From assembly GCA_017631155.1 (NCBI GenBank), contig JAGBTV010000015.1, positions 1-35,767 of the forward strand: 35,767 nt of DNA. The letters are read 5' to 3'. The translations under genes and the position numbers were made by a program. Source of the DNA: Oscillospiraceae bacterium (GTDB lineage Bacteria; Bacillota; Clostridia; Oscillospirales; Oscillospiraceae). The notes beneath the pieces were generated by a model. That model was not told the DNA's origin and did not search any database. It saw only the letters and a list, made by a program, of their open reading frames with translations. Positions 24,328 to 32,036 of this stretch are shown here, in pieces (position 1 is the stretch's first letter; every line of letters begins with the position of its first letter).

Positions 24328-24537
24328 TCATCTGCTCTTTTCGAGCACTCTGTTTTTATCTGTCAGCTGATCCAGAGGAAATGATTCTCTCGCCTTTCCT
24401 CCCGATCCTTCAAATTCAAGCACCATATATCTTCCCTTGGGATGTATGTGCACTACTCGGCCTACCATCGATTTGCTTGCTTCATTACCTGTCCTTGTAA
24501 ATACAGGACTGACTCGATACTTTTGGCCTAGTTCCAT
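24328..24537 (-). CDS. Small basic protein, unknown function
   Basis: The product has 69 residues, beta-rich, with VGRVVHIHPKGRYMVLEFEG, similar in feel to small SH3-like phage proteins. Function unknown. The ATG at 24537 has AAAGGGTG upstream. A GTG at 24546 is the alternative. It is coupled to the lipoprotein gene, six bases apart. Confidence 0.7.
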   Translation of the reverse strand: MELGQKYRVSPVFTRTGNEASKSMVGRVVHIHPKGRYMVLEFEGSGGKARESFPLDQLTDKNRVLEKSR

Positions 24538-24542
24538 AAGCT

Positions 24543-24818
24543 TCACCCTTTACCTTTACAGAACGGGCAGGCCTTGTTCCCTTCCAGCAGAATATAGGTG
24601 CCTTCCGAAAGAAACAGTGATCCCGCTTCCTCCGTCCTCACTTCAATTCCGGTCTCATTGTCGTGCCAGTTCTTCACTGTCAGACATCCGGAGAAGCCGT
24701 GCGTGTCTACGTGGACCTTTTTATATGAAAAATTGCCCATGCCGAGACTCACATTACCGCACCCTGCCACCGCCAGCAGCAAAACAATGGTCATCAATAA
24801 AACAATGATCTTCTTCAT
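24543..24818 (-). CDS. Phage lipoprotein
   Basis: The product has 91 residues. A Lys-Lys N-terminus, a hydrophobic stretch and the lipobox LAVAGC (Cys20) define a lipoprotein signal, so the mature part would be anchored outside the cell membrane. The C-terminus has a CPFCKGKG pair of cysteines. Some phage lipoproteins block superinfection at DNA entry. That role here is inference. Its ATG overlaps the RT stop codon. Confidence 0.85.
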   Translation of the reverse strand: MKKIIVLLMTIVLLLAVAGCGNVSLGMGNFSYKKVHVDTHGFSGCLTVKNWHDNETGIEVRTEEAGSLFLSEGTYILLEGNKACPFCKGKG

Positions 24819-25849
24819 ATATTTCCTCCTAGTATTTGATTGATTTTATCATCCATGGCCTGCCCCAATCGGTAGCAGTTGCCATGGGAGATGTGATTCT
24901 TATAGGCACCGTAGGATGCCTGCAGTTTTTCTTCCGGCAGTATGCCGGCTGCCACCAGTTTTGCCATGCGCAGGAATTTCCGCTGCGCATTTCTTTTGTT
25001 TTGGTTCTTCACTTTCCGGATAGGCGTTCCATCCGGGGTAATGTAGGTATGGAAGCCAAGGTAACTGACACCATGGCGGAATGGGAATATCTGCGTCTTG
25101 CCATTCAAGGTCAGCTCCAAGGTCTTCAGATAGGCTGTAATGACCTCCAAGCATTGCTGCAGGTACTCTTTGCTTTGGTGGATCAAATAGAAGTCGTCCA
25201 TATACCGGCCGTAGAATTCAATCCCCAGCTCGCAGCAGATCAGCTTATCCATGCTATCCAAATAAAGGAGAGCAAACCCTTGATTGATCTGATTGCCCAG
25301 TGGCAGGCCCTTACCCTCTGTGCTGTCGATGAACTGGTCACACAGCCAACAGATCCCGGGGTCATACCCGAAATGGTAGTGGACGATATCCTTCAGCTGA
25401 TCATGTGAAATGTTGTAAAAGAACTTCGTCACATCACACTTGAGGATGTACCCCTCCATACCATACCGGCTATAAAAGGTCTGCATCTGCTCTTGCAGAA
25501 GGTCCAGTCCGTACAGGGTGCCCTTGCCTTTCTGCCCGGCGCAGTTCTCTTTCAGGAATATCCGCTCCATGCGTGGGAGCAGCACATTGTCACACAGGCA
25601 GTGCTGTACGACCTTATCTTTGAAAGAGGATGTTTGGATCACGCGCTCCTTCGGCTCGTAGACCTTGAATTCAGAATATCCGGATACCCGATATGTTCTG
25701 TTCTTTAGCTGGTCAATCAGAAGGTTCACGCCATCCAGCGCTCCCACATTGAACCGGGCCGAACTCTTCTTAAAGCCTTTCCCGCATTTTGCTCTGCGGA
25801 ACGCCCGGTACATATTGTGGAAATCCGTTACTTTCTCGAAGTCAGTCAT
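24815..25849 (-). CDS. Diversity-generating retroelement reverse transcriptase
   Basis: The product has 344 residues. RT motifs appear in order: KERVIQTSSFKDKVVQH, LKCDVTKFFYNI (Asp139), GKGLPLGNQINQGFALLYLD (185-190 GNQINQ), YGRYMDDFYLI (YMDD 216-219), and VSYLGFHTYI. The GxxxSQ motif usual in DGR RTs reads GNQINQ here, with Asn for Ser. No maturase domain is present. With Avd and the template RNA it makes adenine-mutated cDNA that replaces the variable repeats. The template repeat lies just upstream and Avd before that, the standard DGR order. AAAGGGGGG precedes the ATG. Confidence 0.93.
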   Translation of the reverse strand: MTDFEKVTDFHNMYRAFRRAKCGKGFKKSSARFNVGALDGVNLLIDQLKNRTYRVSGYSEFKVYEPKERVIQTSSFKDKVVQHCLCDNVLLPRMERIFLKENCAGQKGKGTLYGLDLLQEQMQTFYSRYGMEGYILKCDVTKFFYNISHDQLKDIVHYHFGYDPGICWLCDQFIDSTEGKGLPLGNQINQGFALLYLDSMDKLICCELGIEFYGRYMDDFYLIHQSKEYLQQCLEVITAYLKTLELTLNGKTQIFPFRHGVSYLGFHTYITPDGTPIRKVKNQNKRNAQRKFLRMAKLVAAGILPEEKLQASYGAYKNHISHGNCYRLGQAMDDKINQILGGNI

Positions 25850-25957
25850 ACAGCAATGCCCCCCTTTATTTATCCGCAGCGCGGAAAGGTCATGCGTTCT
25901 TTTGATTAGATGTATTGATTTCGGCTGATGCCTACTCTGTCGAACGGTTAATCAGTA

Positions 25958-26028
25958 CGGGCGAACCCCGTTGTCGTTGTAGTTGTAGTTGTCATTGTTG
26001 ATGTTGCCGGACGGGGAAACGCAAAGAA
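25958..26028 (-). repeat. DGR template repeat (TR)
   Basis: In minus-strand sense this 71-base segment starts with the conserved TTCTTTGCGTTTCC block, runs through an AAC-rich region and ends with CGGGGTTCGCCCG. Read in the frame of the targets it encodes GNINNDNYNYNDNGVRPY and then stops. It is non-coding, sits between avd and RT, and matches VR1 over 71 bases and VR2 over 66 bases except at the listed adenines. The end forms a small hairpin (CGGG/CCCG). Nothing else is visible between 25850 and 26052. Confidence 0.95.
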
Positions 26029-26052
26029 AGATACAACGCATGGCCTAAGTAT

Positions 26053-26421
26053 TTACTGCCGTTCCCTGGTGCGCCACGCAAGGGACATATATTTGACATC
26101 GCAGACCATCTTGGACCAGTATTCCGCCGAGTTCTTATTCAGCAGATCTAACAGCATAGACAGTTCGATGTAAAACAGTAGTTCCTCGCATAGCGTGATC
26201 GCCTTGGTGATCATCTCGCACCGTTCCTGTTTGCGCACCACATTGTTGATACGGTTTGCTTCCAGCAGGGTGTCGTAGATGTCCAGGCTCTTGATCTGAA
26301 TGCGATCCACCAAGGAATGGCGATACTTCTTTGGATATCGGTTGCAGTTGGATGTGAGCCGGAAGGAATGCACCGCCAATTCTTTTGCCTTGACGATCAC
26401 TTTCAACTCATTGTCTGCCAT
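26053..26421 (-). CDS. avd: DGR accessory protein Avd
   Basis: The product has 122 residues, nearly all helical and basic, with FRLTSNCNRYPKKYRHSLVDRI and a central YDTLLEANRINNV helix typical of Avd, a barrel-forming four-helix bundle related to proteins encoded in rRNA insertions. Avd binds the RT and the template RNA and is needed for mutagenic cDNA synthesis. It starts four bases after the VR1 target gene and precedes the TR. Confidence 0.9.
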   Translation of the reverse strand: MADNELKVIVKAKELAVHSFRLTSNCNRYPKKYRHSLVDRIQIKSLDIYDTLLEANRINNVVRKQERCEMITKAITLCEELLFYIELSMLLDLLNKNSAEYWSKMVCDVKYMSLAWRTRERQ

Positions 26422-26424
26422 AGG

Positions 26425-26976
26425 TTACGCCTCAGAAGATCCAAAGATAGAAGATTTAAAATACAAAATCGGGCGAACCCCGACGTCGATGTAGATGTAG
26501 CCGACACCGTTGATGTGGCCGGACGGGGAAACGCAAAGAATCCAATTGGGTGCGGCATGAGGCTGTGCGGTTTCCGGTGTGGCAAGCCACCACCAGTTGC
26601 TTGCGGGGTGCTTGTCGAAGATATCTACATTCTCCCGGTAGAAGTCCATGGTGGGCAGGCTGATCTTTTCTTCCATTACGCCGTAAGGCTTCAGGCCATC
26701 CCATGTGGTGAGATCTGTGGGGAAGGTACATACATTCTCTTCACCAACGATCATGCAGATCTTGGGGAGAATTTCTTCCTTCAGGCGCTTCATTACCTCA
26801 CTGGCTCGCAGATCGTTGTTGTCGCCGAATCTGGAGTTGAAAAGGATGTTCTTGGCTACCACCGGTGTCATACCGTCCTTGTCGGGGAACTTGATGAACT
26901 CGATGCCGGCGACCTCGAAAGTGTCGCCATCCTTTAGGTTTAAAAAGTTTTCTGTTCTGGTTTCTGCTGTATTCAT
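26425..26976 (-). CDS. DGR target protein 1 (C-type-lectin-like, DUF6273-like)
   Basis: The product has 183 residues. An N-terminal LKDGDTFEVAGIEFIKF strand and the ASNWWWLATPE and NWILCVSPSG motifs fit the DUF6273/CLec-type fold. Residues 154-165 are the diversified stretch, followed by GVRPILYF near the C-terminus. AAAGGAG lies eight bases before the ATG at 26976. An in-frame ATG at 26994 lacks a site. It has no signal peptide or membrane segment, so it is not obviously displayed on the cell. It lies between target 2 and avd. What it binds is unknown. Confidence 0.88.
   Translation of the reverse strand: MNTAETRTENFLNLKDGDTFEVAGIEFIKFPDKDGMTPVVAKNILFNSRFGDNNDLRASEVMKRLKEEILPKICMIVGEENVCTFPTDLTTWDGLKPYGVMEEKISLPTMDFYRENVDIFDKHPASNWWWLATPETAQPHAAPNWILCVSPSGHINGVGYIYIDVGVRPILYFKSSIFGSSEA
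26470..26540 (-). repeat. DGR variable repeat 1 (VR1)
   Basis: It matches the template over 71 bases except at 10 positions, every one an adenine in the template: AAC to CAC, GGC, ATC, ATC and GTC, AAT to GGT, and GAC to GTC. It is followed (26455-26468) by the TTTAAAATACAAAA segment also found after VR2. Confidence 0.95.
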
Positions 26977-26990
26977 GGTTTCTGCTCCTT

Positions 26991-27599
26991 TCATTTCGAT
27001 ACAAAGATATTAGAGTTTAAAATACAAAACGGGCGAACCCCGATGAAGAAGTAGTAGTAGTCGTCATAGTTGATGCGGCCGGACGGGGAAACGCACTTAA
27101 CCCAGGAAGTATGATCATGGGTGGGTGTGCTGTAAGCGGTAGCCAGCCACCACCAAGCGTCGGGCTTGAACTTGTCCAAAGTGTAGACATATCGGCGGTA
27201 CAGGTCAGTGGTCAGCAGAGAAGCCAACCGCTTCACAGTGCCGTAGTCCTTCAGACCATCATCCGCAGTCAGATCCACGGTATGTTGGATCACATTGTCC
27301 TCGCCGACGACCTTGGCCAGATTGGTCGCAAACTTGTTGCACAGCTTGTCCACATTGGAGCCGTCGTAGTTGTTGCTGTCACCGAATATGCAGGTCTCGA
27401 TGAAGTTCTTGCAGATCAGCGCCGTGGTGTCCCCAGACTGCTCCAGAACGATCAGCTCATAATCGCCAATCTTCACTGTGTCACCCACAGATACGCTGGA
27501 CAGCCGTACAGACTCCAAGCCAAAACTGGCCTTGATCTGCTCGATCTGTTCTTCTGTCAGCTCGGTCTTCTGACCATTGATTGAAATGTAGTTTTTCAT
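26991..27599 (-). CDS. DGR target protein 2 (C-type-lectin-like, DUF6273-like)
   Basis: The product has 202 residues and the same fold layout as target 1: DTVKIGDYELIVLEQ near the N-terminus, KPDAWWWLATAYS and SWVKCVSPSG, then diversified residues 175-186 and GVRPFCIL. A short N-terminal extension (ISINGQKTELTEEQIEQIK) is unlike target 1. Only an AAAGGA site precedes the ATG at 27599. No membrane or export signal is seen. Its stop lies 14 bases upstream of the target 1 start, so both are made from one transcript. Confidence 0.88.
   Translation of the reverse strand: MKNYISINGQKTELTEEQIEQIKASFGLESVRLSSVSVGDTVKIGDYELIVLEQSGDTTALICKNFIETCIFGDSNNYDGSNVDKLCNKFATNLAKVVGEDNVIQHTVDLTADDGLKDYGTVKRLASLLTTDLYRRYVYTLDKFKPDAWWWLATAYSTPTHDHTSWVKCVSPSGRINYDDYYYFFIGVRPFCILNSNIFVSK
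27030..27095 (-). repeat. DGR variable repeat 2 (VR2)
   Basis: It matches the template over 66 bases with 10 differences. Nine are at template adenines. The tenth is a G in a GAC codon that became TTC in VR2. It is followed (27016-27029) by TTTAAAATACAAAA, as after VR1 but shifted by one base relative to the coding frame. Confidence 0.95.
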
Positions 27600-27604
27600 A
27601 ATTT

Positions 27605-27955
27605 TTATTCCTTTCTTGTTTTTCCTTGATACATTTCTGGGTTTCTAATTGCACTCTGCACTTCTTTGTATACGGAAGAGTAAACATCTTCCACCCTCCT
27701 GTTCCACGCATCGATCTCCATTCGTGGATCCGAGTGCATTTCCGTGAAAGCGGTACCGCAATATGGACAGTCCGGATCATTTCCGTGGATGAAATACTCT
27801 CCGCAGGCATATCCCAGCTGCGGAGGCACTCCACACCATGGACATCGTGCCAGCGCATTCCTTTCCTCCTGCCGTGACAATCTGCCGGTCAGTTCCATAA
27901 GTGCCGCCACAGTCAGTAGCAACACGATAATTCCCAAAACAATTAAAGCGATCAT
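27605..27955 (-). CDS. Membrane-anchored zinc-ribbon protein (Lar-like)
   Basis: The product has 116 residues. A single N-terminal membrane helix (about 2-24) is followed by a charged linker and a zinc ribbon (CPWCG and CPYCG) ending EIDAWNRRV, the closing motif of Lar-type restriction-alleviation proteins. Family members are soluble, so the membrane helix is unusual. GGAGGG precedes the ATG at 27955, which overlaps the previous gene. Lar-like function is inferred from the ribbon only. Confidence 0.65.
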   Translation of the reverse strand: MIALIVLGIIVLLLTVAALMELTGRLSRQEERNALARCPWCGVPPQLGYACGEYFIHGNDPDCPYCGTAFTEMHSDPRMEIDAWNRRVEDVYSSVYKEVQSAIRNPEMYQGKTRKE

Positions 27956-28356
27956 AACGGACCCTCCGCTGGCTGCTGGAGCCAGTTCAGCACACAAGCT
28001 ATGCACCTGCGCTCCTCAATGTTTCTTCCGGCATCAAGCATTTCACCGCATTCGTGTGCATTTACACACCACACACAATCAGCGTTTTCGTATAGTGCCA
28101 CCGCCAGTTGCTCAGCCGTCATTGCTCGGAGCTGATCTGCATGTGTGAACACCTTGTTCACGCATGACTTGGTATTGCGACACCCGCCGTCTGGATAACA
28201 TCCTTTTGATCCTAATCGACATGTCCATGGCGCCAGGCCAAAGCACGCTTTAAAAGTATCCTTGTCGATAAAGTGCTTGCACCGTGGCACATGGCCATCG
28301 CAGGAATCAGCCGTCTTGCACACATCCAGATGGATGCAATTACCGCAATATGCCAT
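27952..28356 (-). CDS. Cysteine-rich protein, unknown function
   Basis: The product has 134 residues with about 16 cysteines in several CxxC or C-x(n)-C pairs (CGNC, CVWC, CIAC), suggesting two or three zinc sites. No family recognised. It overlaps both neighbours by a few bases and is part of the early leftward operon. Confidence 0.7.
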   Translation of the reverse strand: MAYCGNCIHLDVCKTADSCDGHVPRCKHFIDKDTFKACFGLAPWTCRLGSKGCYPDGGCRNTKSCVNKVFTHADQLRAMTAEQLAVALYENADCVWCVNAHECGEMLDAGRNIEERRCIACVLNWLQQPAEGPL

Positions 28357-28600
28357 TGTTCATCCTCCGTTCCGCCACGACGGGATTCCATCCGCGCTTC
28401 TCACACTTATGGTTCGTGCAGATCAGCGCCTCGTTGTACGGACAATCCGTTCCCTTTTCATCGATAAGCTTCTGCTTTTTCGCCGCAGAAGCCCGGTTGT
28501 TGTATGCCGCCTTACACTTTTACGAACAGAACCTTTTAGATGGCTGTTTCCTGGTAAAGAGCTCACTGCACTCCGGGCAGCGCACTATTTCTACCGCCAT
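28340..28600 (-). pseudogene. Zinc-ribbon gene with premature TAA
   Basis: From the ATG at 28600 the first 26 codons encode a zinc ribbon beginning CPECSELFTRKQ and ending FCS, where a TAA occurs (28522-28520). The same frame continues KCKAAYNN and then CPYNEALICTNHKCEKRGWNP, all conserved-looking, to a stop at 28340. An intact gene would encode 86 residues. The stop replaces one codon between the two C-terminal ribbon cysteines and would abolish zinc binding. A GGGAGGATGCG leader supports the start. Confidence 0.75.
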
Positions 28601-28746
28601 CACGCATCCTCCCTTCTGATCAGAACCGTATCGCATGCATTGGCGTTCTTTGCGATCCAGTTCAGTAATTTGAATTCATTGGTCATTTCTACGAGACGAG
28701 TATCCTGCTCGCCCCGCAGTTTGTATGTAATTAGATAGGTAGCCAT
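28600..28746 (-). CDS. Small protein, unknown function
   Basis: The product has 48 residues (MATYLITYKLRGEQ to VLIRREDA), an alpha-beta peptide resembling short phage proteins that often precede zinc-ribbon genes. GGAGGTTGAT precedes the ATG at 28746. Its stop overlaps the next start. Confidence 0.7.
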   Translation of the reverse strand: MATYLITYKLRGEQDTRLVEMTNEFKLLNWIAKNANACDTVLIRREDA

Positions 28747-28747
28747 A

Positions 28748-29743
28748 TCAACCTCCAGAAATGTCACTGCGAAGCTTGTCCAGGAGCGTCTCAACCGCTT
28801 TGCGCAGTTTGTCTCCCGTTGCAGGATCTGACTGCTGCACCTTCAGAAGAACACCTTGCATACGGTTAAAGTCCTCCTGAACCTGTCCGAACAGCGTCTT
28901 GAACACTGCTGCATCAGGGCTTGCTAACTGCAGTGCCTTCTGCGCTGCTATCAATTTCTGCTCAGCCTGTTCAGCATTTCGTTCAGCCGTCTCCTTCGCC
29001 TTATTGGCGGCTTCAAGTTCTTTCTGCAGATCTTCCGTCGCCTTCTGTGCGGCATCCGCTGCTACCTGCTTGCGCAGGCTCTCCATCATAGCCTCCGGGA
29101 TCTCCGGGTTTTCCTGCGCCTTGGCAAGTGCTTCCTTGGCTATCTTTTCATTTTCTTTTGCCTTATCCAACTGTTTCTGCAGTTTCTCTGCCTTCTGAGT
29201 AGCAGCGTCCTTTTCTTCCTGTGCCTTAGCCGCCTACTTGCGAAGGTTCTCCGCTTCAGCTCCGGCGCTCTCTGCTGCAGCCTCCTGCTCTGCCGCACGG
29301 GCTTCCGCATCCTCTCGAGCCTTTCGCTCTTCGTTCCGCTCCCGGATGGCCTGCTCCAATTGGCGGGTTGACATACCCGCCACATCGTTTTCTTCTGCAA
29401 ACTGCTGCCGTTCCTCTGCCGGCAATGCAACCAGAGCCAGCGCCTGGGTGTATGTAAGTTTCCCAAACGATTGGGAATTTGCAAAAGAGCCGAACAGCGA
29501 CTCCTGCTTGTCGCCGTACTCCTGGTACAGCTTCATAAAGTTATTTGCCGTGGATTGAGAATAATCCACACGCTCTTCCAGGTACTTGCCCCACTCGCCA
29601 TGGGGCACAATGCTTTTAGCTTCCACCAAAAGCCGCCCGATCTCAATCAGATTGCTTAACAACTGACGGGCGCCCTGCCGCTGGGCATAAAGAATATCAC
29701 TTGTGACCATCTCAATGTCACGAACTCTAACCATATCACTCAT
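28748..29743 (-). pseudogene. DUF3102-like coiled-coil gene interrupted by an amber codon
   Basis: The ATG at 29743 opens a frame with a DUF3102-like domain: LLSNLIEIGRLLVEAK, HGEWGKYLEE, YSQSTANNFMKLYQEY and ANSQSFGKLTYTQALAL. After 169 codons comes TAG (29236-29234). The same frame continues for 161 more codons of Glu/Lys/Gln/Ala coiled coil to a TGA at 28748. The codon before is Lys and after is Ala-Ala-Lys, so CAG to TAG is the simplest origin. Nothing suggests a new start after the stop. Full length would be 331 residues. The truncated 169-residue product could still carry the N-terminal domain. Confidence 0.8.
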
Positions 29744-31557
29744 GCTGTATGTTCCTCCTTATTTATCTGCTGTAGATAGAATGGCATTAACACTTCCCTC
29801 TTCCAGCGATCAACAAATTGCCGTACCTTTGCCGGAACTTTCCGTGTCTTGTATGGCTTCACATGCTCATTTTTGTAACCATGCAACTGTACCTCGCTAG
29901 GTGCGCCGCTGGTCATGTTGATATCCAGGGTGAAATAGCTCCGCTCTGGCCGTCGGTATTTCCTAACAAAGAAGATTACGCCACGGCCCTCTGTGTGACC
30001 CTTTCCATAGCCTCCAACACAGTGATCCAGAGTTTTTCCTTCTGCCACCAGATCTGCATTACTGTGAGGCAGAAGGATTCGAAGTTCTCCGTCATTCCAC
30101 TCTAAACACCCGTATGCCTCACGGATTTTATCAAATCCCGCCTGCAGAGACGCCGTTTTCTCTTGATCTTTAATTACAGCTCGTAAGCGGCTTAACCGAT
30201 CATGCACAGCCCGCAAGCGATGTGGCCAAAGTTCTGCCTGCGTCAGTTCCCTGTCCGGTTCCAGTTCCTCTGCCATCTCTCTAGCATCCACCAAGTAATG
30301 CAGATCACTCAGTGGCATACCCTGTTTGTCCATGTATTGCTTGACTCGTGGAAAGTCAATTTGATCATCCGTTTCCCGGAGCGACAGTAATGCCGCCAGG
30401 CCCGTGTAGCTCGCTTCAGCGAAGTATTTTTCAAACTCCAGCGCAGAGCATGCGCCCCCTGCATCGTGATACTCCACCCACTCCAGGAATATACTTGTTG
30501 ACCACTTGTAACGCCGCCGGCTTATCTCTCTGAAATCTGCTCTCGACATTTTCAGCATTTCATGCGGCTTGGATTTGCTGAAATCGACTCCACGCACTTC
30601 GGATCGAATATCCCTTGCATTGTAGTTTGTGTATCTGGCCATCTCTTCCTCGACAATATTTGCCCATCCGGAGTTCACCAGATTCTCCACAGTCTTATTC
30701 CTGCTCCAAACCTTCAAATATGTAATTGGATATTCTCCGCCGCTTTTTATGTATGCCTCAAGGCCGGTTTTTTCTCCCGTTTCCTTCCCGATGCATACCT
30801 CTGGCCATACGCATCCTCCAACTTTTCTGTTGTTAATACTTCTCCAATCATGATACGGAATAGAAAAGCTATCTCGCATGTTGCTTGCAATTTGCCATTC
30901 ATCCGATCTCGTCTCCACAGAGTAGGCGCCGCCACCCTTTGTGTGACGGTAACGGGTCAGACCTCCCCGCTCCCCGATCACATAGGCATCCCGGGGATAG
31001 GTGTACACATCATAGCTTCCGTCATCGTACCACCGTCTGGCTGTCAGCCAGCAAATTACAGCAGTATATCCCAAAATGTTCTGTACTGTGCATCCAAGTA
31101 ATTGCCGTGTTCGTCCGCCTCTGAGTTTGCTTCTGTGGATCACCTCAACTGTTGCGCCACAGTATGGGCAGTTAATTTGGTCTCCATCAGATACACAGAG
31201 TCTTCCGGACTCGTACCCAAAATCCTCAAGTTCATCCTGGCCTGTTATGATTGTCTCACCATCTAGCGGATCCAAAGGATACAAGCAACCATCCTCACCA
31301 TGCCATAATGCAAAAGACTTTTCATTTGCATATGGCTTAATGTGCATTGTCTCAAACTCTTCTGTGCAAGCTGTGCAATTGCAACGCACAATCCACTTGC
31401 CCCTCTTGTTCCCATTTGCATCCTCGTATCGGAATCTCTCTGCTGAAAAGACAATCATATCCTCCACGAATTCTTCCGCCATTCTAAGGTGCATCCATTT
31501 TTCGAAGCCTATTGGCGGATGTTCGGGCAAAACTCGTCTAATCAATTCTCTATCCAT
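29740..31557 (-). CDS. PcfJ-domain protein
   Basis: The product has 605 residues. The N-terminal half has zinc-like pairs (CNCTAC and CPYCG). The C-terminal PcfJ domain has LVAEGKTLDHCVGGYGKGHTEG and RSYFTLDINMTSGAPSEVQLHGYKN. PcfJ proteins are common in conjugative elements and phages of Bacillota but have no proven activity. The gene follows a PcfK-like gene with a 3-base overlap, the usual pairing. The start ATG at 31557 overlaps that stop. Confidence 0.85.
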   Translation of the reverse strand: MDRELIRRVLPEHPPIGFEKWMHLRMAEEFVEDMIVFSAERFRYEDANGNKRGKWIVRCNCTACTEEFETMHIKPYANEKSFALWHGEDGCLYPLDPLDGETIITGQDELEDFGYESGRLCVSDGDQINCPYCGATVEVIHRSKLRGGRTRQLLGCTVQNILGYTAVICWLTARRWYDDGSYDVYTYPRDAYVIGERGGLTRYRHTKGGGAYSVETRSDEWQIASNMRDSFSIPYHDWRSINNRKVGGCVWPEVCIGKETGEKTGLEAYIKSGGEYPITYLKVWSRNKTVENLVNSGWANIVEEEMARYTNYNARDIRSEVRGVDFSKSKPHEMLKMSRADFREISRRRYKWSTSIFLEWVEYHDAGGACSALEFEKYFAEASYTGLAALLSLRETDDQIDFPRVKQYMDKQGMPLSDLHYLVDAREMAEELEPDRELTQAELWPHRLRAVHDRLSRLRAVIKDQEKTASLQAGFDKIREAYGCLEWNDGELRILLPHSNADLVAEGKTLDHCVGGYGKGHTEGRGVIFFVRKYRRPERSYFTLDINMTSGAPSEVQLHGYKNEHVKPYKTRKVPAKVRQFVDRWKREVLMPFYLQQINKEEHTA

Positions 31558-31901
31558 CACAGACCACCCAGAATGTCCTCTAGGTTGAGGATCTGCGCTC
31601 TTCCAGTAGTTTCCTGCTGCTGATCTGCATTACCTAAACCATAAAACTCCCGGATGATACCTTCCGCCACATTGGGCGGTACGCACACACAGTTGCCTGT
31701 TTTCTTCTGCTTATCTGCCCATTCTTTGATTTTCTCTTCGCATTTCTCCAGAGACATGTCGGGGTTTGCAAGGTCTTCTAAAATAATCTGCGCACATCGT
31801 GGCTCACGCCGGCAAATGTCCTTCAGCTGCTCGCCTACCATCCAAGGTGCGGTGTTCTCCTTTCCCCTCTGCAGCTCGGCGATTTTTTCAAAAACGTCCA
31901 T
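31557..31901 (-). CDS. PcfK-like protein
   Basis: The product has 114 residues, helical, with APWMVGEQLKDICRREPRCAQIILEDL, a SLEKCEEKIKEWADKQKK helix and VAEGIIREFYGL. This is the PcfK pattern, found next to PcfJ. Function unknown. AAGGAGG lies upstream of the ATG at 31901. An N-terminal extension to 31934 has no ribosome site. Confidence 0.8.
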   Translation of the reverse strand: MDVFEKIAELQRGKENTAPWMVGEQLKDICRREPRCAQIILEDLANPDMSLEKCEEKIKEWADKQKKTGNCVCVPPNVAEGIIREFYGLGNADQQQETTGRAQILNLEDILGGL

Positions 31902-31927
31902 ATAGTTCCTCCTTGTGAAATTCCTAC

Positions 31928-31956
31928 TTGCCACAAAGAGAACTGTATGCTATAAT
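31928..31956 (+). promoter_or_regulatory. Consensus-like promoter on the + strand within an intergenic gap
   Basis: TTGCCA (31928-31933), a 17-base spacer and TATAAT (31951-31956). ACTGTA (31942-31947) and TACAGT (31962-31967) form a 6-bp inverted repeat flanking the -10, a possible operator. It faces opposite to the surrounding genes. Confidence 0.8.
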
Positions 31957-31962
31957 AGCCGT

Positions 31963-32036
31963 ACAGTCCCTTGTGGCTGTGTTTGTTGATAGTGCGTTGC
32001 CTTAACTTTGGTCGGTTGGGGGCAGCGCACTTTTTT
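31963..32036 (+). ncRNA. Small RNA, about 75 nt, opposite to the early operon
   Basis: Starting just after the promoter at 31928-31956 it runs to an intrinsic terminator whose stem (31991-32001 with 32021-32031, 11 bp with one G-U) is followed by six T (32031-32036). The loop is TTAACTTTGGTCGGTTGGG (32002-32020). No ORF fits. The RNA is antisense to the leader of the PcfK-like mRNA and to the last bases of the 189-residue gene. The ends are inferred from promoter and terminator only. No known family is recognised. Confidence 0.7.

Noticed and set aside
25850..27600. A third variable repeat or a second template
   Set aside because: The GCGAACCCCG and ACGGGGAAACGCA blocks occur together only at the TR and the two VRs in this genome, as far as I can see by eye.
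29234..29236. Stop-codon recoding (TAG or TAA read as Gln) to explain the internal stops
   Set aside because: Many genes end normally in TAA, including capsid, integrase and repressor, and TAG ends the 126-residue gene at 21815. No suppressor tRNA is visible.
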